From the NCBI RefSeq assembly GCF_000062885.1, contig NC_009142.1, forward strand, positions 4,453,584 to 4,517,583: a DNA stretch of 64,000 nt, given 5' to 3'. The notes under the pieces were generated by a model. That model searched no databases, was not told the DNA's origin, and saw only the letters and a program-made list of their open reading frames with translations. How positions within the stretch are numbered: position 1 is the first letter of the stretch; each line of letters opens with the position of its first letter. Both the position numbers and the translations under genes were made by a program. The stretch is from Saccharopolyspora erythraea NRRL 2338. GTDB lineage: Bacteria > Actinomycetota > Actinomycetes > Mycobacteriales > Pseudonocardiaceae. Of the stretch, positions 53,076 to 61,372 are shown piece by piece.

Positions 53076-54788
53076 CTACCTGGACACCTGCTCGGTCACC
53101 GGACCGGTCGCGGCGAGGTGGCCGCGCGCCAGCCACCGCTGGAGCTCCTCCTGCACGACCGCCAGGCCGGGACGAGCCGCGGGGTCGGCCCCCAGCGACG
53201 CCAGGAGCAGGCCGCGGTGCGCGCTGCGTTCGGGCAGCCGGGTGCAGGGCGCGGCGTGCGCGGCGGCCATCAGCGACGACATCTGGCTCTCCCGCCTGCC
53301 CCTGGGCGGCTCGCCGGTCAGGGCGTAGCTGACCGTGGCGGCCAGCTGCCAGGCGTCGGAGGCCGGGGTGGCCGCGGTGCCGATGGCGGTCTCGGGAGCC
53401 AGGTAGTCGGGCGTGCCGACCATCGTGCCCGGCGAGGTCAGCGTCACGTCGCCCTGCGCCCGCGCGATGCCGAAGTCGATCAGGTGCGGTGCGCCCGAGC
53501 CGTCGACGATCACGTTGGACGGTTTGATGTCGCGGTGCAGCACGCCCTGCTCGTGCGCAGCGGCCAGCGCGCCCGCCAGGGTCGTCCACAGCCGCGCGGC
53601 GGCGACGTCGGTCAGCCGCCCGCCCGTGGTGACCAGCTCCGAGAGCCCCTGGCCCCGGATGTACTCCATGACGATGGCCAGACCTGTCTCGTCGTCGACC
53701 ACGTCGTAGACGTGCACGCAGTTGGGGTGGTTCACCGCCGCCAGCGCCCGGGCCTCGCGCAGCGTCCGCTGCACCGACATCTCGTCGTCGGTGTTGGCGA
53801 TCTTGACCGCGACCATCCGCCCCAGCTGGTCGTCCATGGCCAGCCACACCGACCCGAAGCCGCCGTGGCCGAGCCTCCGGATCCGCCGGAAGCGGTGTCC
53901 ACCGGCACCGGCGGGCACGTCGGGCGGCGGCTCCGCGGGCGGGTGGCGCTGCGTGGCCATCAACGGCGGTTCAGTCGCCGTCGGCGGTTCAGCGGCCATC
54001 GGTCGCGGTTCGGCGGCCGTCGCCGGCTGGACGGCGGTCCTCGACCGCGCCGGTCCGGGCGGCGGCACGCGTGGCGGTGGCTCCCGCTCCGGCTTCGGGT
54101 GCAGGACTCCCAACCCGGGCTCGCCGACCAGCCGGACCAGCACGCAGCCCACCAGGGCGGCGGGCAGGAAGCCCAGCCACAGCAGCGCCGCGGTGTTGGC
54201 GCTCAGCCAGGTGCTGAGGACGGCGAACACCGCGAACGGCAGCCACAGCAGGCGGGCGGGCCACAGCGGCCCGCGCCGGAACGCCAGCACCGCCTGCACC
54301 CGCACCACCAGCAACGACAGCAGCGGCAGCACCAGCGTCGCGCCGTAGGCGGCCAGGCGCAGCGGGGCCGCGGTGTTGGTGACCTCGTCGAGCAGCGCGG
54401 TGGGCGTACCGAGGTAGTCGATCTCGGGCGGCAGGACGCAGTGGGAGTTGCCCATTGAAGCGACGTCGGCGCTGCGGAGCCCGGCGGGCACGGTGCCCGC
54501 CGCGGCCTGCTCGTAGAGCCGCGCGACCGCGGTGAAGGCCGCCAGCGGCAGCACCGCCCCGAAGACCACGCCCACCGCGGCGAAGGGGACGACGGTGCGA
54601 AGCGAGTAGGCGTTCCCGGTCCGCCTACGGACCACCGCGACGCCCACCGCACCGGCCAGCGGCAGGCACGCGAAGACCGCGCCGCACGCGGCGGTCGCCC
54701 ACGTCCAGCCGCCCGGGCAGGTGCCGGGCACGACCGACCAGCGCAGCCAGGACAGCAACCGGCTCACCAGCGCGACGACGAGCTCCAC
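53076..54788 (-). CDS. Serine/threonine protein kinase with N-terminal membrane domain
   Basis: A 570-residue Hanks-type kinase with an uncommon layout: about four or five hydrophobic segments fill residues 1-220, a Pro-rich linker follows, and the kinase domain lies at the C-terminus (about 300-560). Catalytic motifs are complete: LGHGGFGSVW (P-loop), MVAVKIA (Lys), VLHRDIKPSNVIV (catalytic loop), LIDFGIAR (Mg loop) and GTPDYLAPE (activation segment). No PASTA repeats. GTG 54788 follows GGGGGAGGGG. Two Cys and the HCVLPPEIDYLG stretch lie in a putative extracellular loop. Target unknown. Confidence 0.9.
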   Translation of the reverse strand: MELVVALVSRLLSWLRWSVVPGTCPGGWTWATAACGAVFACLPLAGAVGVAVVRRRTGNAYSLRTVVPFAAVGVVFGAVLPLAAFTAVARLYEQAAAGTVPAGLRSADVASMGNSHCVLPPEIDYLGTPTALLDEVTNTAAPLRLAAYGATLVLPLLSLLVVRVQAVLAFRRGPLWPARLLWLPFAVFAVLSTWLSANTAALLWLGFLPAALVGCVLVRLVGEPGLGVLHPKPEREPPPRVPPPGPARSRTAVQPATAAEPRPMAAEPPTATEPPLMATQRHPPAEPPPDVPAGAGGHRFRRIRRLGHGGFGSVWLAMDDQLGRMVAVKIANTDDEMSVQRTLREARALAAVNHPNCVHVYDVVDDETGLAIVMEYIRGQGLSELVTTGGRLTDVAAARLWTTLAGALAAAHEQGVLHRDIKPSNVIVDGSGAPHLIDFGIARAQGDVTLTSPGTMVGTPDYLAPETAIGTAATPASDAWQLAATVSYALTGEPPRGRRESQMSSLMAAAHAAPCTRLPERSAHRGLLLASLGADPAARPGLAVVQEELQRWLARGHLAATGPVTEQVSR

Positions 54789-54869
54789 ATCCCCTCCCCC
54801 GGAAGGGCCGTGGCCTGCCACGGCGGAACCGCCCCATCACCGGGGGCCGGCCGCCCGTGGGCACGGGCG

Positions 54870-56384
54870 TCAGGACACCCAGCTCTTGCGGTCGAGCATG
54901 GCGCGGTCCGCGGTGTCCAGTGCCGACAGCAGGTCGCGGTGATCGGTCAGCGCCGCCCACCCGACGGTGACAGTCACCGGTGTACCGACCACCAGAGCGT
55001 CCCAGTTCTCGGCCGCGACCGCAGCGGCGATCCGCGCGCCGATCTCGTGCGCGGTACCCAGGTCGGTTCCGGGGAGGAACACCACGAACTCGTCACCGCC
55101 GTAACGGGCGACGAAGTCGCCGTGGCGAACGGTGCGCGCGAGGATCGCGGCGACTCTGCGCAGCACCAGATCACCCGAAAGGTGACCGTGGACGGTGTTG
55201 ACCGCTTTGAACCCGTCCAGGTCCACCACACCCACCGCGGCGTGCGCGGGCCGGTCGGCCGCCTCCGCGATCCGCCGGTGCAGGTGCCTGCGGTTGGGCA
55301 GCGCGGTCAGCGGATCGGTCAGCGCCTCGCTCTCGTACTGGCCGACGATGCGGGTCAGCTCCTCGTGGTCGAGCTGCACCCGGGCGCCGGCGACCAGGCG
55401 TTCGCGCAACGCCTCGCCGTCGGCCGACGAACGCCGGGTCGCCTCCCGGTCGGCGGCCAGGGCCGCGCGGAAGTCGCCGTCGGCCTGGTAGGCGATGGCG
55501 CGCACCCGGCAGATCTCGGCGGCGCCCAGCGTGTAGGGGTGGACCTCGCGGTCGGTCAGCAGCGCGATCGCGTCCCTGGGCCTGCCGTCGGCGACGGTGG
55601 TGCAGGCGCTCACCAGCAGGCGCAGGTCGGCGGCCTCCCACCCGGTCGCCTCGGCTGCGAACAGCGCGGGGTCGGCGTGCGCCGGCTCGCCGAGCACGCG
55701 CAGCCGTGCCGCCGCGTAGCCGTAGTAGTGCTGCTCCACGCACCACATCGCGGTCGGTTCGGTGCGCCTGCCCCACGTGTCGAGCACGCCGCGCAGCATC
55801 CGCACACATCCCTCGGTGTCGCCCTGGTGGTCCTTCGACACCGCCCACCGCACCGCGATCTCCGGCAGCGCGTGGTCACCGGGCGCCAGCCCGATGAGCT
55901 GGCCGGTCTCGTAGGCCCGCTCCGCGGCGACCACCGCCTGCGCGTGGAACCCGACGTAGGACTGGGTGACGGCGAGGTTGTGCCAGGCGTTGACGGCCTC
56001 GATGCGCGGTCGCTCCACCTGCTCCAGCTCCCGGGCGCTGTGCGCGAGGTGGCGGATGCAGCGCTCCAGGGAGTCCTGCACCGCGATGATCGCCGCCAAC
56101 GCGTACAGATCGCCCAGCAGCGCGTGGTCGCCCACATCGTCCAGCGCCTGGAAGGCGCGGTCCAGCAGGGGCGGGCACTCGGCCACCCGGCCGAGGTTGA
56201 ACAGCGAGCCCAGCCGCAGCACGAGCGCGCGCCCCTCGACGCGCGGGTCCCCCGACGCGTCGGCCACCTGGGCGGCCAGGCGCGCCGCGGCGTCGTCGTC
56301 ACCGCCGCTGATCAGCCGCCTGATCTCGGTGAAGGGCGGATCGTCGCCGTCTTCACGCGACAGTGCGATGTCCGGGGGCGTCAT
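54870..56384 (-). CDS. GGDEF-domain diguanylate cyclase with TPR-like N-terminus
   Basis: A 504-residue predicted cyclic-di-GMP synthase. The C-terminal domain (from about residue 345) has LTDPLTALPNRRHLHRRI, VVDLDGFKAVNTVHGHLSGD and the intact signature RYGGDEF with no obvious upstream RxxD inhibitory site. Residues 1-330 are alpha-helical with repeated W/Y/A-rich helix pairs (NAWHNLAVTQSYVGFHAQAV, YYGYAAARLRVLGEP), like tetratricopeptide repeats, so activity may depend on a protein partner. ATG 56384 is preceded by GGAGGGA. It is 81 bp upstream of, and co-directional with, the Ser/Thr kinase gene. The 230 bp before it show nothing. Confidence 0.9.
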   Translation of the reverse strand: MTPPDIALSREDGDDPPFTEIRRLISGGDDDAAARLAAQVADASGDPRVEGRALVLRLGSLFNLGRVAECPPLLDRAFQALDDVGDHALLGDLYALAAIIAVQDSLERCIRHLAHSARELEQVERPRIEAVNAWHNLAVTQSYVGFHAQAVVAAERAYETGQLIGLAPGDHALPEIAVRWAVSKDHQGDTEGCVRMLRGVLDTWGRRTEPTAMWCVEQHYYGYAAARLRVLGEPAHADPALFAAEATGWEAADLRLLVSACTTVADGRPRDAIALLTDREVHPYTLGAAEICRVRAIAYQADGDFRAALAADREATRRSSADGEALRERLVAGARVQLDHEELTRIVGQYESEALTDPLTALPNRRHLHRRIAEAADRPAHAAVGVVDLDGFKAVNTVHGHLSGDLVLRRVAAILARTVRHGDFVARYGGDEFVVFLPGTDLGTAHEIGARIAAAVAAENWDALVVGTPVTVTVGWAALTDHRDLLSALDTADRAMLDRKSWVS

Positions 56385-56614
56385 TGCCGTCCCTCCGCCT
56401 GGCCTGCCACGGCGACGATACTACCGCCGCATCACCGGCGACGGCGCGGAAGCGAGCGATTGCCGCGAGGCCTGCGGCTGCCGGTGCCCCGACGCGAATG
56501 CCGCCTCGATCGCGGAACCAGAGCGTTCCACTGTGGACGAATTGCGGCACTACCCACTTCCTTTTGCAGGGAATCAAAACAGATCGACTGTCCCTTTTGG
56601 ACGATAAGTTCAAG

Positions 56615-57952
56615 TCAAGAAGCCGTGCGCCCGAGGGCGTGCCGCAGAGCCGGTTCGAGGTCGCGGAAGCGGAACGGGTGCCGCACCGCCAGCAGCCGGA
56701 GGGGGACGACGCGCTGGCCGGCGAGCGCCAGCTCACGCGCTCCCTCCTCGCCGAGGACGGCGCGGGGCGCCAACGACGGCGTGGGCAGCAGCGCGGGCCT
56801 GCGCAGCACGCGGCCGAGGATGCGGCTGTACTCGCGGTTGCGCACCGGGTTCGGCGCGACCGCGTTGACCGGCCCGCGCAGCCGGTCGTCGACGAGCGCG
56901 CGGTAGTAGACGTCGAGCAGGTCGTCGATGCCGATCCAGGAGGTCCACTGCTCGCCGCTGCCGAGCGGACCGCCGAGCCCGGCGGCGAACAGCGGGTGCA
57001 TCAGCCGCAGGACTCCGCCCGCCGCGGTCTGGACGATACCGGTGCGGACGTGGACCACCCGGGCCCCCGCCGCTCGCGCGGGTTCGGCGGCGGACTCCCA
57101 GTCCTCGACCACGTCGGCGAGGAAGCCGTCACCGCGGGGACTCTCCTCGGTCAGCGTCTCGTCGCCGCGGTCGAACCCGTAGCAGCCGATGGCCGACGCG
57201 GTCACGAACGTCCCGGTTCCCGTGCGCGCGGCGAGTTCTGACAACCGCGCGGTCGGACCCACCCGGCTTTCGCGGATCCGTCGCTTGTGCTCGGCGGTGA
57301 AGCGCCCGGCGATCGACGCGCCCGCCAGGTGCACCACCGCGTCGACGCCGTCGAGCAGGTCCCCGGCCGGCGCCTCGGGGTCCCACCACCGCTCGTCCTG
57401 CGCCCGAGGAGTGCGGCGGACCAGCCGCACCACGCGGTGGCCGCCGGTGGTGAGCAGAGCGGTCAGCGCCGTGCCGACCACGCCGGAGGATCCGGACACC
57501 GCCACGGTCAGCGGCTCCGGCCGGTGCTCGCGGGCCCAGCGGTGCGCCGCCAGGTCGTCGGCGAGCTGGCGATGGCGGTAGGCGAACATCGGACGCAGCG
57601 CGCGGGCCGGGACGGTCGTCTCGACGGTGTCGGTGAGCCGCGTCGTGCCGTCGCCCGCTTCGGAGAACTCGTGGGTGTGCCGCCACCGGATCGCCGGACG
57701 CAGCAAGGGCGAAGCGAGTTCGTCCACGAACCGGCGCGGCGGGTCGTACGCCGCGGGATCGTGCTGGGCCACCCACCTCATCCCGCCCGGCAACGCCAGC
57801 ACCGCCTGCCCGTCGCGCAGCGAACCGGACTCGGCCACCACGCGCGCGGGCCCCCACGGCGGAGTCAGCCGGGTGATCGCCCCCGGACGTCCGTGCCAGG
57901 CGAACACCTCGTCGACCGGCGCGTCGATCATGCTGGAGTGCACCAAGCCCAT
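56615..57952 (-). CDS. TIGR01777-family NAD-binding epimerase with N-terminal SRPBCC domain
   Basis: A 445-residue two-domain protein. Residues 1-145 form a START/SRPBCC ligand-binding domain (SSMIDAPVDEVFAWHGRPGA, GGMRWVAQHDPAAYDPPRR). The remainder is an SDR-type fold (VAVSGSSGVVGTALTALLTT as the Rossmann start, VVHLAGASIAGR, TASAIGCYG, WESAAEPARAAGARVVHVRT, WISI-like TSWIGIDDLLDVYYRAL). Members are linked to cell-division or lipid functions but are not well understood. ATG 57952 lacks a strong ribosome site. Divergent from the photolyase gene across 190 bp. Confidence 0.9.
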   Translation of the reverse strand: MGLVHSSMIDAPVDEVFAWHGRPGAITRLTPPWGPARVVAESGSLRDGQAVLALPGGMRWVAQHDPAAYDPPRRFVDELASPLLRPAIRWRHTHEFSEAGDGTTRLTDTVETTVPARALRPMFAYRHRQLADDLAAHRWAREHRPEPLTVAVSGSSGVVGTALTALLTTGGHRVVRLVRRTPRAQDERWWDPEAPAGDLLDGVDAVVHLAGASIAGRFTAEHKRRIRESRVGPTARLSELAARTGTGTFVTASAIGCYGFDRGDETLTEESPRGDGFLADVVEDWESAAEPARAAGARVVHVRTGIVQTAAGGVLRLMHPLFAAGLGGPLGSGEQWTSWIGIDDLLDVYYRALVDDRLRGPVNAVAPNPVRNREYSRILGRVLRRPALLPTPSLAPRAVLGEEGARELALAGQRVVPLRLLAVRHPFRFRDLEPALRHALGRTAS

Positions 57953-58142
57953 GGCAGCGCAGGCTAGCCGGGCCCGGCCGTCCGCGCCCAGCCGAGCGGG
58001 TGAGCGGCGACGACCCGCCACCGGGAGCCGCTGCCGCGTCCTGCCGAGGCGTGTCCGGCCGAGGCGTGCCCGCGATGCCGCCCGCGCCGGGCGGGCGCAC
58101 AGTGGCGGACACGCACCGACGAGCGAAGGCGAGCGCACCACC

Positions 58143-59489
58143 ATGACCACGGCGATCGCGCTGTTCACCCGCGACCTGCGGGTGCACGACAACCCGATGC
58201 TGGCCGCCGCGGCCGAGGCCGACCGCGTCGTCCCCTTGTTCGTCCTCGACGACGACATCCAGCGCTCGCGCTTCGCGAGCCCCCGGCGGACCCGGTTCCT
58301 CGACGAGTCGCTGACCGACCTCGACGAGAACCTGCGCGGGCTCGGCGGGCGGCTGGTGCTGCGCCGGGGAGCGCTCGTCGACGAGGTGTGCCGGATCGCC
58401 GAGGAGGTCGACGCGGCCGAGGTCCACATCTGCGCCGACGTCAGCGGCTACGCGATGCGCAGGCAGGCGCGGCTGGCCGAGGCGCTGTCCGCCCAGCGCC
58501 GCGAGCTGCGCTGCCACGACGAGGTCGTCACAGTGCTCGCTCCGGGCCGGGTGACGCCCGGCGGAGCGGACAAGGACCACTTCACCGTGTTCACGCCGTA
58601 CCTGCGCCGCTGGCTGGAGACCGGCAAGCGCCCGCCGGCCGCGAAGCCGCGACGGCTGCGACTGCCCTCCCGGCTCTCGATCGGCCCGCGCCCGGCAGGT
58701 GGCTCCGCGGACGGGACGTGGCCCGGTGGCGAGACCGAGGGACGCAGGCGCGCCGACCGCTGGCTCGGCGGCGGGGTGCGCGCTTACCACGAACGACACG
58801 ACGACCTGGCCGCCGACGCGACCTCCCAACTCTCGCCGTACCTGCACTTCGGCTGCCTCTCCGCGCGCGAGCTCGCCGACCGCGCGGGCCGCGGCGAGGG
58901 ACCGGAGGCGTTCGTGCGGCAGCTGGCGTGGCGGGACTTCCACCACCAGGTGCTCGCGGCCCGGCCCGAGGCGGTGCACGAGGACTACCGCCCGCGCGGC
59001 GACCGCTGGCACCGCGACGCCGACGCGCTGCGCGCCTGGAAGCAGGGCCGCACCGGCGTCCCGATCGTCGACGCGGGGATGCGCCAGCTGCTGGAGCTGG
59101 GCTGGATGCACAACCGGGCCCGGCTGATCACCGGCAGCTTCCTGACCAAGTCGCTCTACCTCGACTGGCGCGCGGGCGCCTGGCACTTCTTCGACCACCT
59201 CGTCGACGGCGACATCGCCAACAACTGCCTGAACTGGCAGTGGGTCGCGGGCACCGGCACCGACACCCGCCCGAACCGGGTCCTCAACCCGCTCCGGCAG
59301 GCCGACCGGTACGACGCGGGCGGCGACTACGTCCGGCGCTGGGTGCCGGAGCTGGCCGGGCTCGGCGCCGGGGACGTCCACCGCCCCTGGCGGCTCGGTG
59401 ACGACGAGCTCGGCAGGCTCGGCTACCCGGCACCGATCGTCGACCTGGACCAGGCCCGGGAGCGCTTCCTCGACCTCCGGCAGCGGTGA
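58143..59489 (+). CDS. phr: Deoxyribodipyrimidine photolyase (CPD photolyase)
   Basis: A 448-residue blue-light DNA repair flavoprotein. The N-terminal alpha/beta domain (IALFTRDLRVHDNPMLAAA, VVPLFVLDDDI) binds the antenna cofactor. The C-terminal helical domain has the FAD and substrate residues: SQLSPYLHFGCLSARELA, FVRQLAWRDFHHQVL, WKQGRTGVPIVDAGMRQL, GWMHNRARLITGSFL, DGDIANNCLNWQWVAGTGTD and NPLRQADRYD. It repairs cyclobutane pyrimidine dimers. ATG 58143. It lies 52 bp upstream of the sigma-ogt-2OG operon in the same direction, forming a DNA-repair block. Confidence 0.96.
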   Translation: MTTAIALFTRDLRVHDNPMLAAAAEADRVVPLFVLDDDIQRSRFASPRRTRFLDESLTDLDENLRGLGGRLVLRRGALVDEVCRIAEEVDAAEVHICADVSGYAMRRQARLAEALSAQRRELRCHDEVVTVLAPGRVTPGGADKDHFTVFTPYLRRWLETGKRPPAAKPRRLRLPSRLSIGPRPAGGSADGTWPGGETEGRRRADRWLGGGVRAYHERHDDLAADATSQLSPYLHFGCLSARELADRAGRGEGPEAFVRQLAWRDFHHQVLAARPEAVHEDYRPRGDRWHRDADALRAWKQGRTGVPIVDAGMRQLLELGWMHNRARLITGSFLTKSLYLDWRAGAWHFFDHLVDGDIANNCLNWQWVAGTGTDTRPNRVLNPLRQADRYDAGGDYVRRWVPELAGLGAGDVHRPWRLGDDELGRLGYPAPIVDLDQARERFLDLRQR

Positions 59490-59541
59490 TGCGCCGCGGA
59501 TCTCACGTTCGCGGTGGCTCGTGCGTCTACCTGGTGTGCCG

Positions 59542-60033
59542 ATGAGACCTTTCGAGCAGATCGTCGCCGAGTACGGGCCGGTGGTACTGCGGGTGTGCCG
59601 CGCGGTGCTGGGGCCCGTGGACGCCGAGGACGCCTGGTCCGAGACGTTCCTGGCCGCGCTGAAGGCGTACCCGGACCTGCCGGGCGACGCCAACGTGGAG
59701 GCGTGGCTGGTCACGATCGCGCACCGCAAGGCCATCGACGCGACCAGGGCGCGGGCGCGCGGCCCGGTCGCGGTCGCGGCCCCGCCGGAACGCCCGGCCG
59801 CGACCGGGCGGCCCGAACAGTGGGACGGCGACCTGTGGGCCGCGCTGCGGGAGCTGCCCGCCAAGCAGCGGGCCGCGGTCGCCTACCACTACCTGGCAGG
59901 CCTGCCCTACAAGGAGATCGCCGCGATCACCGGCGGCAGCACCGACGCCGCGCGCCGCGCCGCCGCCGACGGCATCCGGCGCCTGCGCGCCACCTACCCG
60001 CTGTCCACCAGCGACGAAGGAGGGACCCGATGA
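59542..60033 (+). CDS. ECF-type RNA polymerase sigma factor
   Basis: A 163-residue group IV sigma factor. Region 2 spans about residues 10-75 (VLRVCRAVLGPVDAEDAWSE, TFLAALKAYPDL, EAWLVTIAHRKAIDATRARA), and region 4 reads LPAKQRAAVAYHYLAGLPYK then EIAAITGGSTDAARRAAADG. ATG 59542 has no clear Shine-Dalgarno and may be leaderless or use the in-frame GTG 59521. Its stop overlaps the Ogt start as ATGA. There is no anti-sigma gene beside it; instead it heads an alkylation-repair operon, so it probably switches on repair genes after DNA damage (inference). Confidence 0.9.
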   Translation: MRPFEQIVAEYGPVVLRVCRAVLGPVDAEDAWSETFLAALKAYPDLPGDANVEAWLVTIAHRKAIDATRARARGPVAVAAPPERPAATGRPEQWDGDLWAALRELPAKQRAAVAYHYLAGLPYKEIAAITGGSTDAARRAAADGIRRLRATYPLSTSDEGGTR

Positions 60034-60650
60034 CGAGCTCGCCGGACCCCGGGGCCGAGCGACTGTTCGCTTCCCTGCCCCCGAACGACGACGACGCCCA
60101 CGCGCGCCTGCACGCCCGCCTGGTCGAGGCCGCGCAGCGGGAGGGCGTCCTGGACATCGGCTACCGCACGGTCGACAGCCCGGTCGGGCGGCTGCTGCTG
60201 GCGGCCACCGAGGCGGGGCTCGTGCGCGTCGCCTACGCCAGCGAGGACCACGACGGGGTGCTCGCCGGGCTCGCCGCGGCCGTGAGCCCGCGGATCCTCA
60301 ACGCACCGGCCCGCCTCGACGCCGTCGCCAGGCAGCTCGACGAGTACTTCGCGCGCAGCCGCAAGCATTTCGACCTGCGTCTGGACCTGCGCCTGTCGAA
60401 GGGCTTCCGCCGCCAGGTGCTCGCGCACCTGCCGGAGATCGGCTACGGGCGCACCGAGAGCTACGCGCAGGTGGCCGCCGCTTCGGGCAGCCCGAAGGCG
60501 GTCCGCGCGGTCGGCACCGCGTGCGCGACCAACCCGCTGCCGATCGTGGTCCCCTGCCACCGGGTCGTCCGCTCCGACGGCTCGTTCGGCGGCTACGTCG
60601 GCGGACCCGAGACCAAGCGGGCGCTGCTGGACCTTGAGGGAGCGGCATGA
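60030..60650 (+). CDS. ogt: Methylated-DNA--protein-cysteine methyltransferase
   Basis: A 206-residue suicide repair protein that transfers alkyl groups from O6-alkylguanine to its own Cys. The active site is IVVPCHRVVRSDGSFGGY with the conserved Cys. The preceding helix-turn-helix (FRRQVLAHLPEIGYGRTESY, AVRAVGTACATNPLP) contacts DNA. The N-terminal 50 residues carry a non-catalytic domain (DIGYRTVDSPVGRLLLAATE). The ATG is inside the sigma-factor stop (ATGA), and the stop overlaps the next ATG the same way. Confidence 0.96.
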   Translation: MTSSPDPGAERLFASLPPNDDDAHARLHARLVEAAQREGVLDIGYRTVDSPVGRLLLAATEAGLVRVAYASEDHDGVLAGLAAAVSPRILNAPARLDAVARQLDEYFARSRKHFDLRLDLRLSKGFRRQVLAHLPEIGYGRTESYAQVAAASGSPKAVRAVGTACATNPLPIVVPCHRVVRSDGSFGGYVGGPETKRALLDLEGAA

Positions 60651-61366
60651 ACGACCGGACCGCATTCGCCGACCGCGTCGACCAGGCGGACTGGGACGCG
60701 GTGTACGCCGAGATCGACGACTACGGGTGCGCGCTGCTCCCCCAGTTGCTCACCGCGGGCGAAGCCGCCGAGATCGCCCGGCTCTACGACGAGCCCGAAA
60801 ACTTCCGCACGACCGTCGACATGGGCAGGCACCGCTTCGGCAAGGGCGAGTACCGGTACTTCCGGGAACCCTTCCCGCAGGCGGTGGCCGAACTCCGCAG
60901 CGCGCTGTACCGGCGCCTGCTACCGCTCGCCCGCGACTGGAACAGCAGGCTCGGGCGCGATGCGCGGTGGCCCGACACGCTGGAGGAATGGCTGGCCGAG
61001 TGCCACCGCGCGGGCCAGTCCAAGCCGACGCCGATCCTCCTGCGCTACGACGCGGGCGGGTGGAACGCGCTGCACCGCGACCTCTTCGGCGAGAAGGTCT
61101 TCCCGCTGCAGGTCGTGGTCAACCTCAGCGAGCCCGGCGCCGACCACACCGGCGGCGAGTTCCTGCTGGTCGAGCAGCGTCCGCGCGCGCAGTCCCGGGG
61201 CACCGCGACGCTGATCCCGCACGGACGCGGGCTGGTGTTCACCACCCGGGACCGGCCGGTGCGCTCGTCGCGTGGCTGGTCGGCCGCCCCGGTGCGCCAC
61301 GGCGTCTCGGCGGTGCGCTCCGGACGTAGGCACACCCTGGGCCTGGTCTTCCACGACGCGGCCTGA
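60647..61366 (+). CDS. 2-oxoglutarate/Fe(II)-dependent oxygenase in the repair operon
   Basis: A 239-residue 2OG-Fe(II) oxygenase. The iron ligands are seen as His-Arg-Asp in WNALHRDLFGEKVFPLQVVV and a distal His in VRHGVSAVRSGRRHTLGLVF, whose Arg likely binds the 2-oxoglutarate carboxylate. A double-stranded beta-helix core of about 110 residues follows an N-terminal helical part. It overlaps ogt by 4 bp, so it is made together with it. It may be an AlkB-like dealkylase (inference; it lacks the usual AlkB length and some of its motifs) or a protein hydroxylase. Confidence 0.85.
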   Translation: MNDRTAFADRVDQADWDAVYAEIDDYGCALLPQLLTAGEAAEIARLYDEPENFRTTVDMGRHRFGKGEYRYFREPFPQAVAELRSALYRRLLPLARDWNSRLGRDARWPDTLEEWLAECHRAGQSKPTPILLRYDAGGWNALHRDLFGEKVFPLQVVVNLSEPGADHTGGEFLLVEQRPRAQSRGTATLIPHGRGLVFTTRDRPVRSSRGWSAAPVRHGVSAVRSGRRHTLGLVFHDAA

Positions 61367-61372
61367 CCGCGC

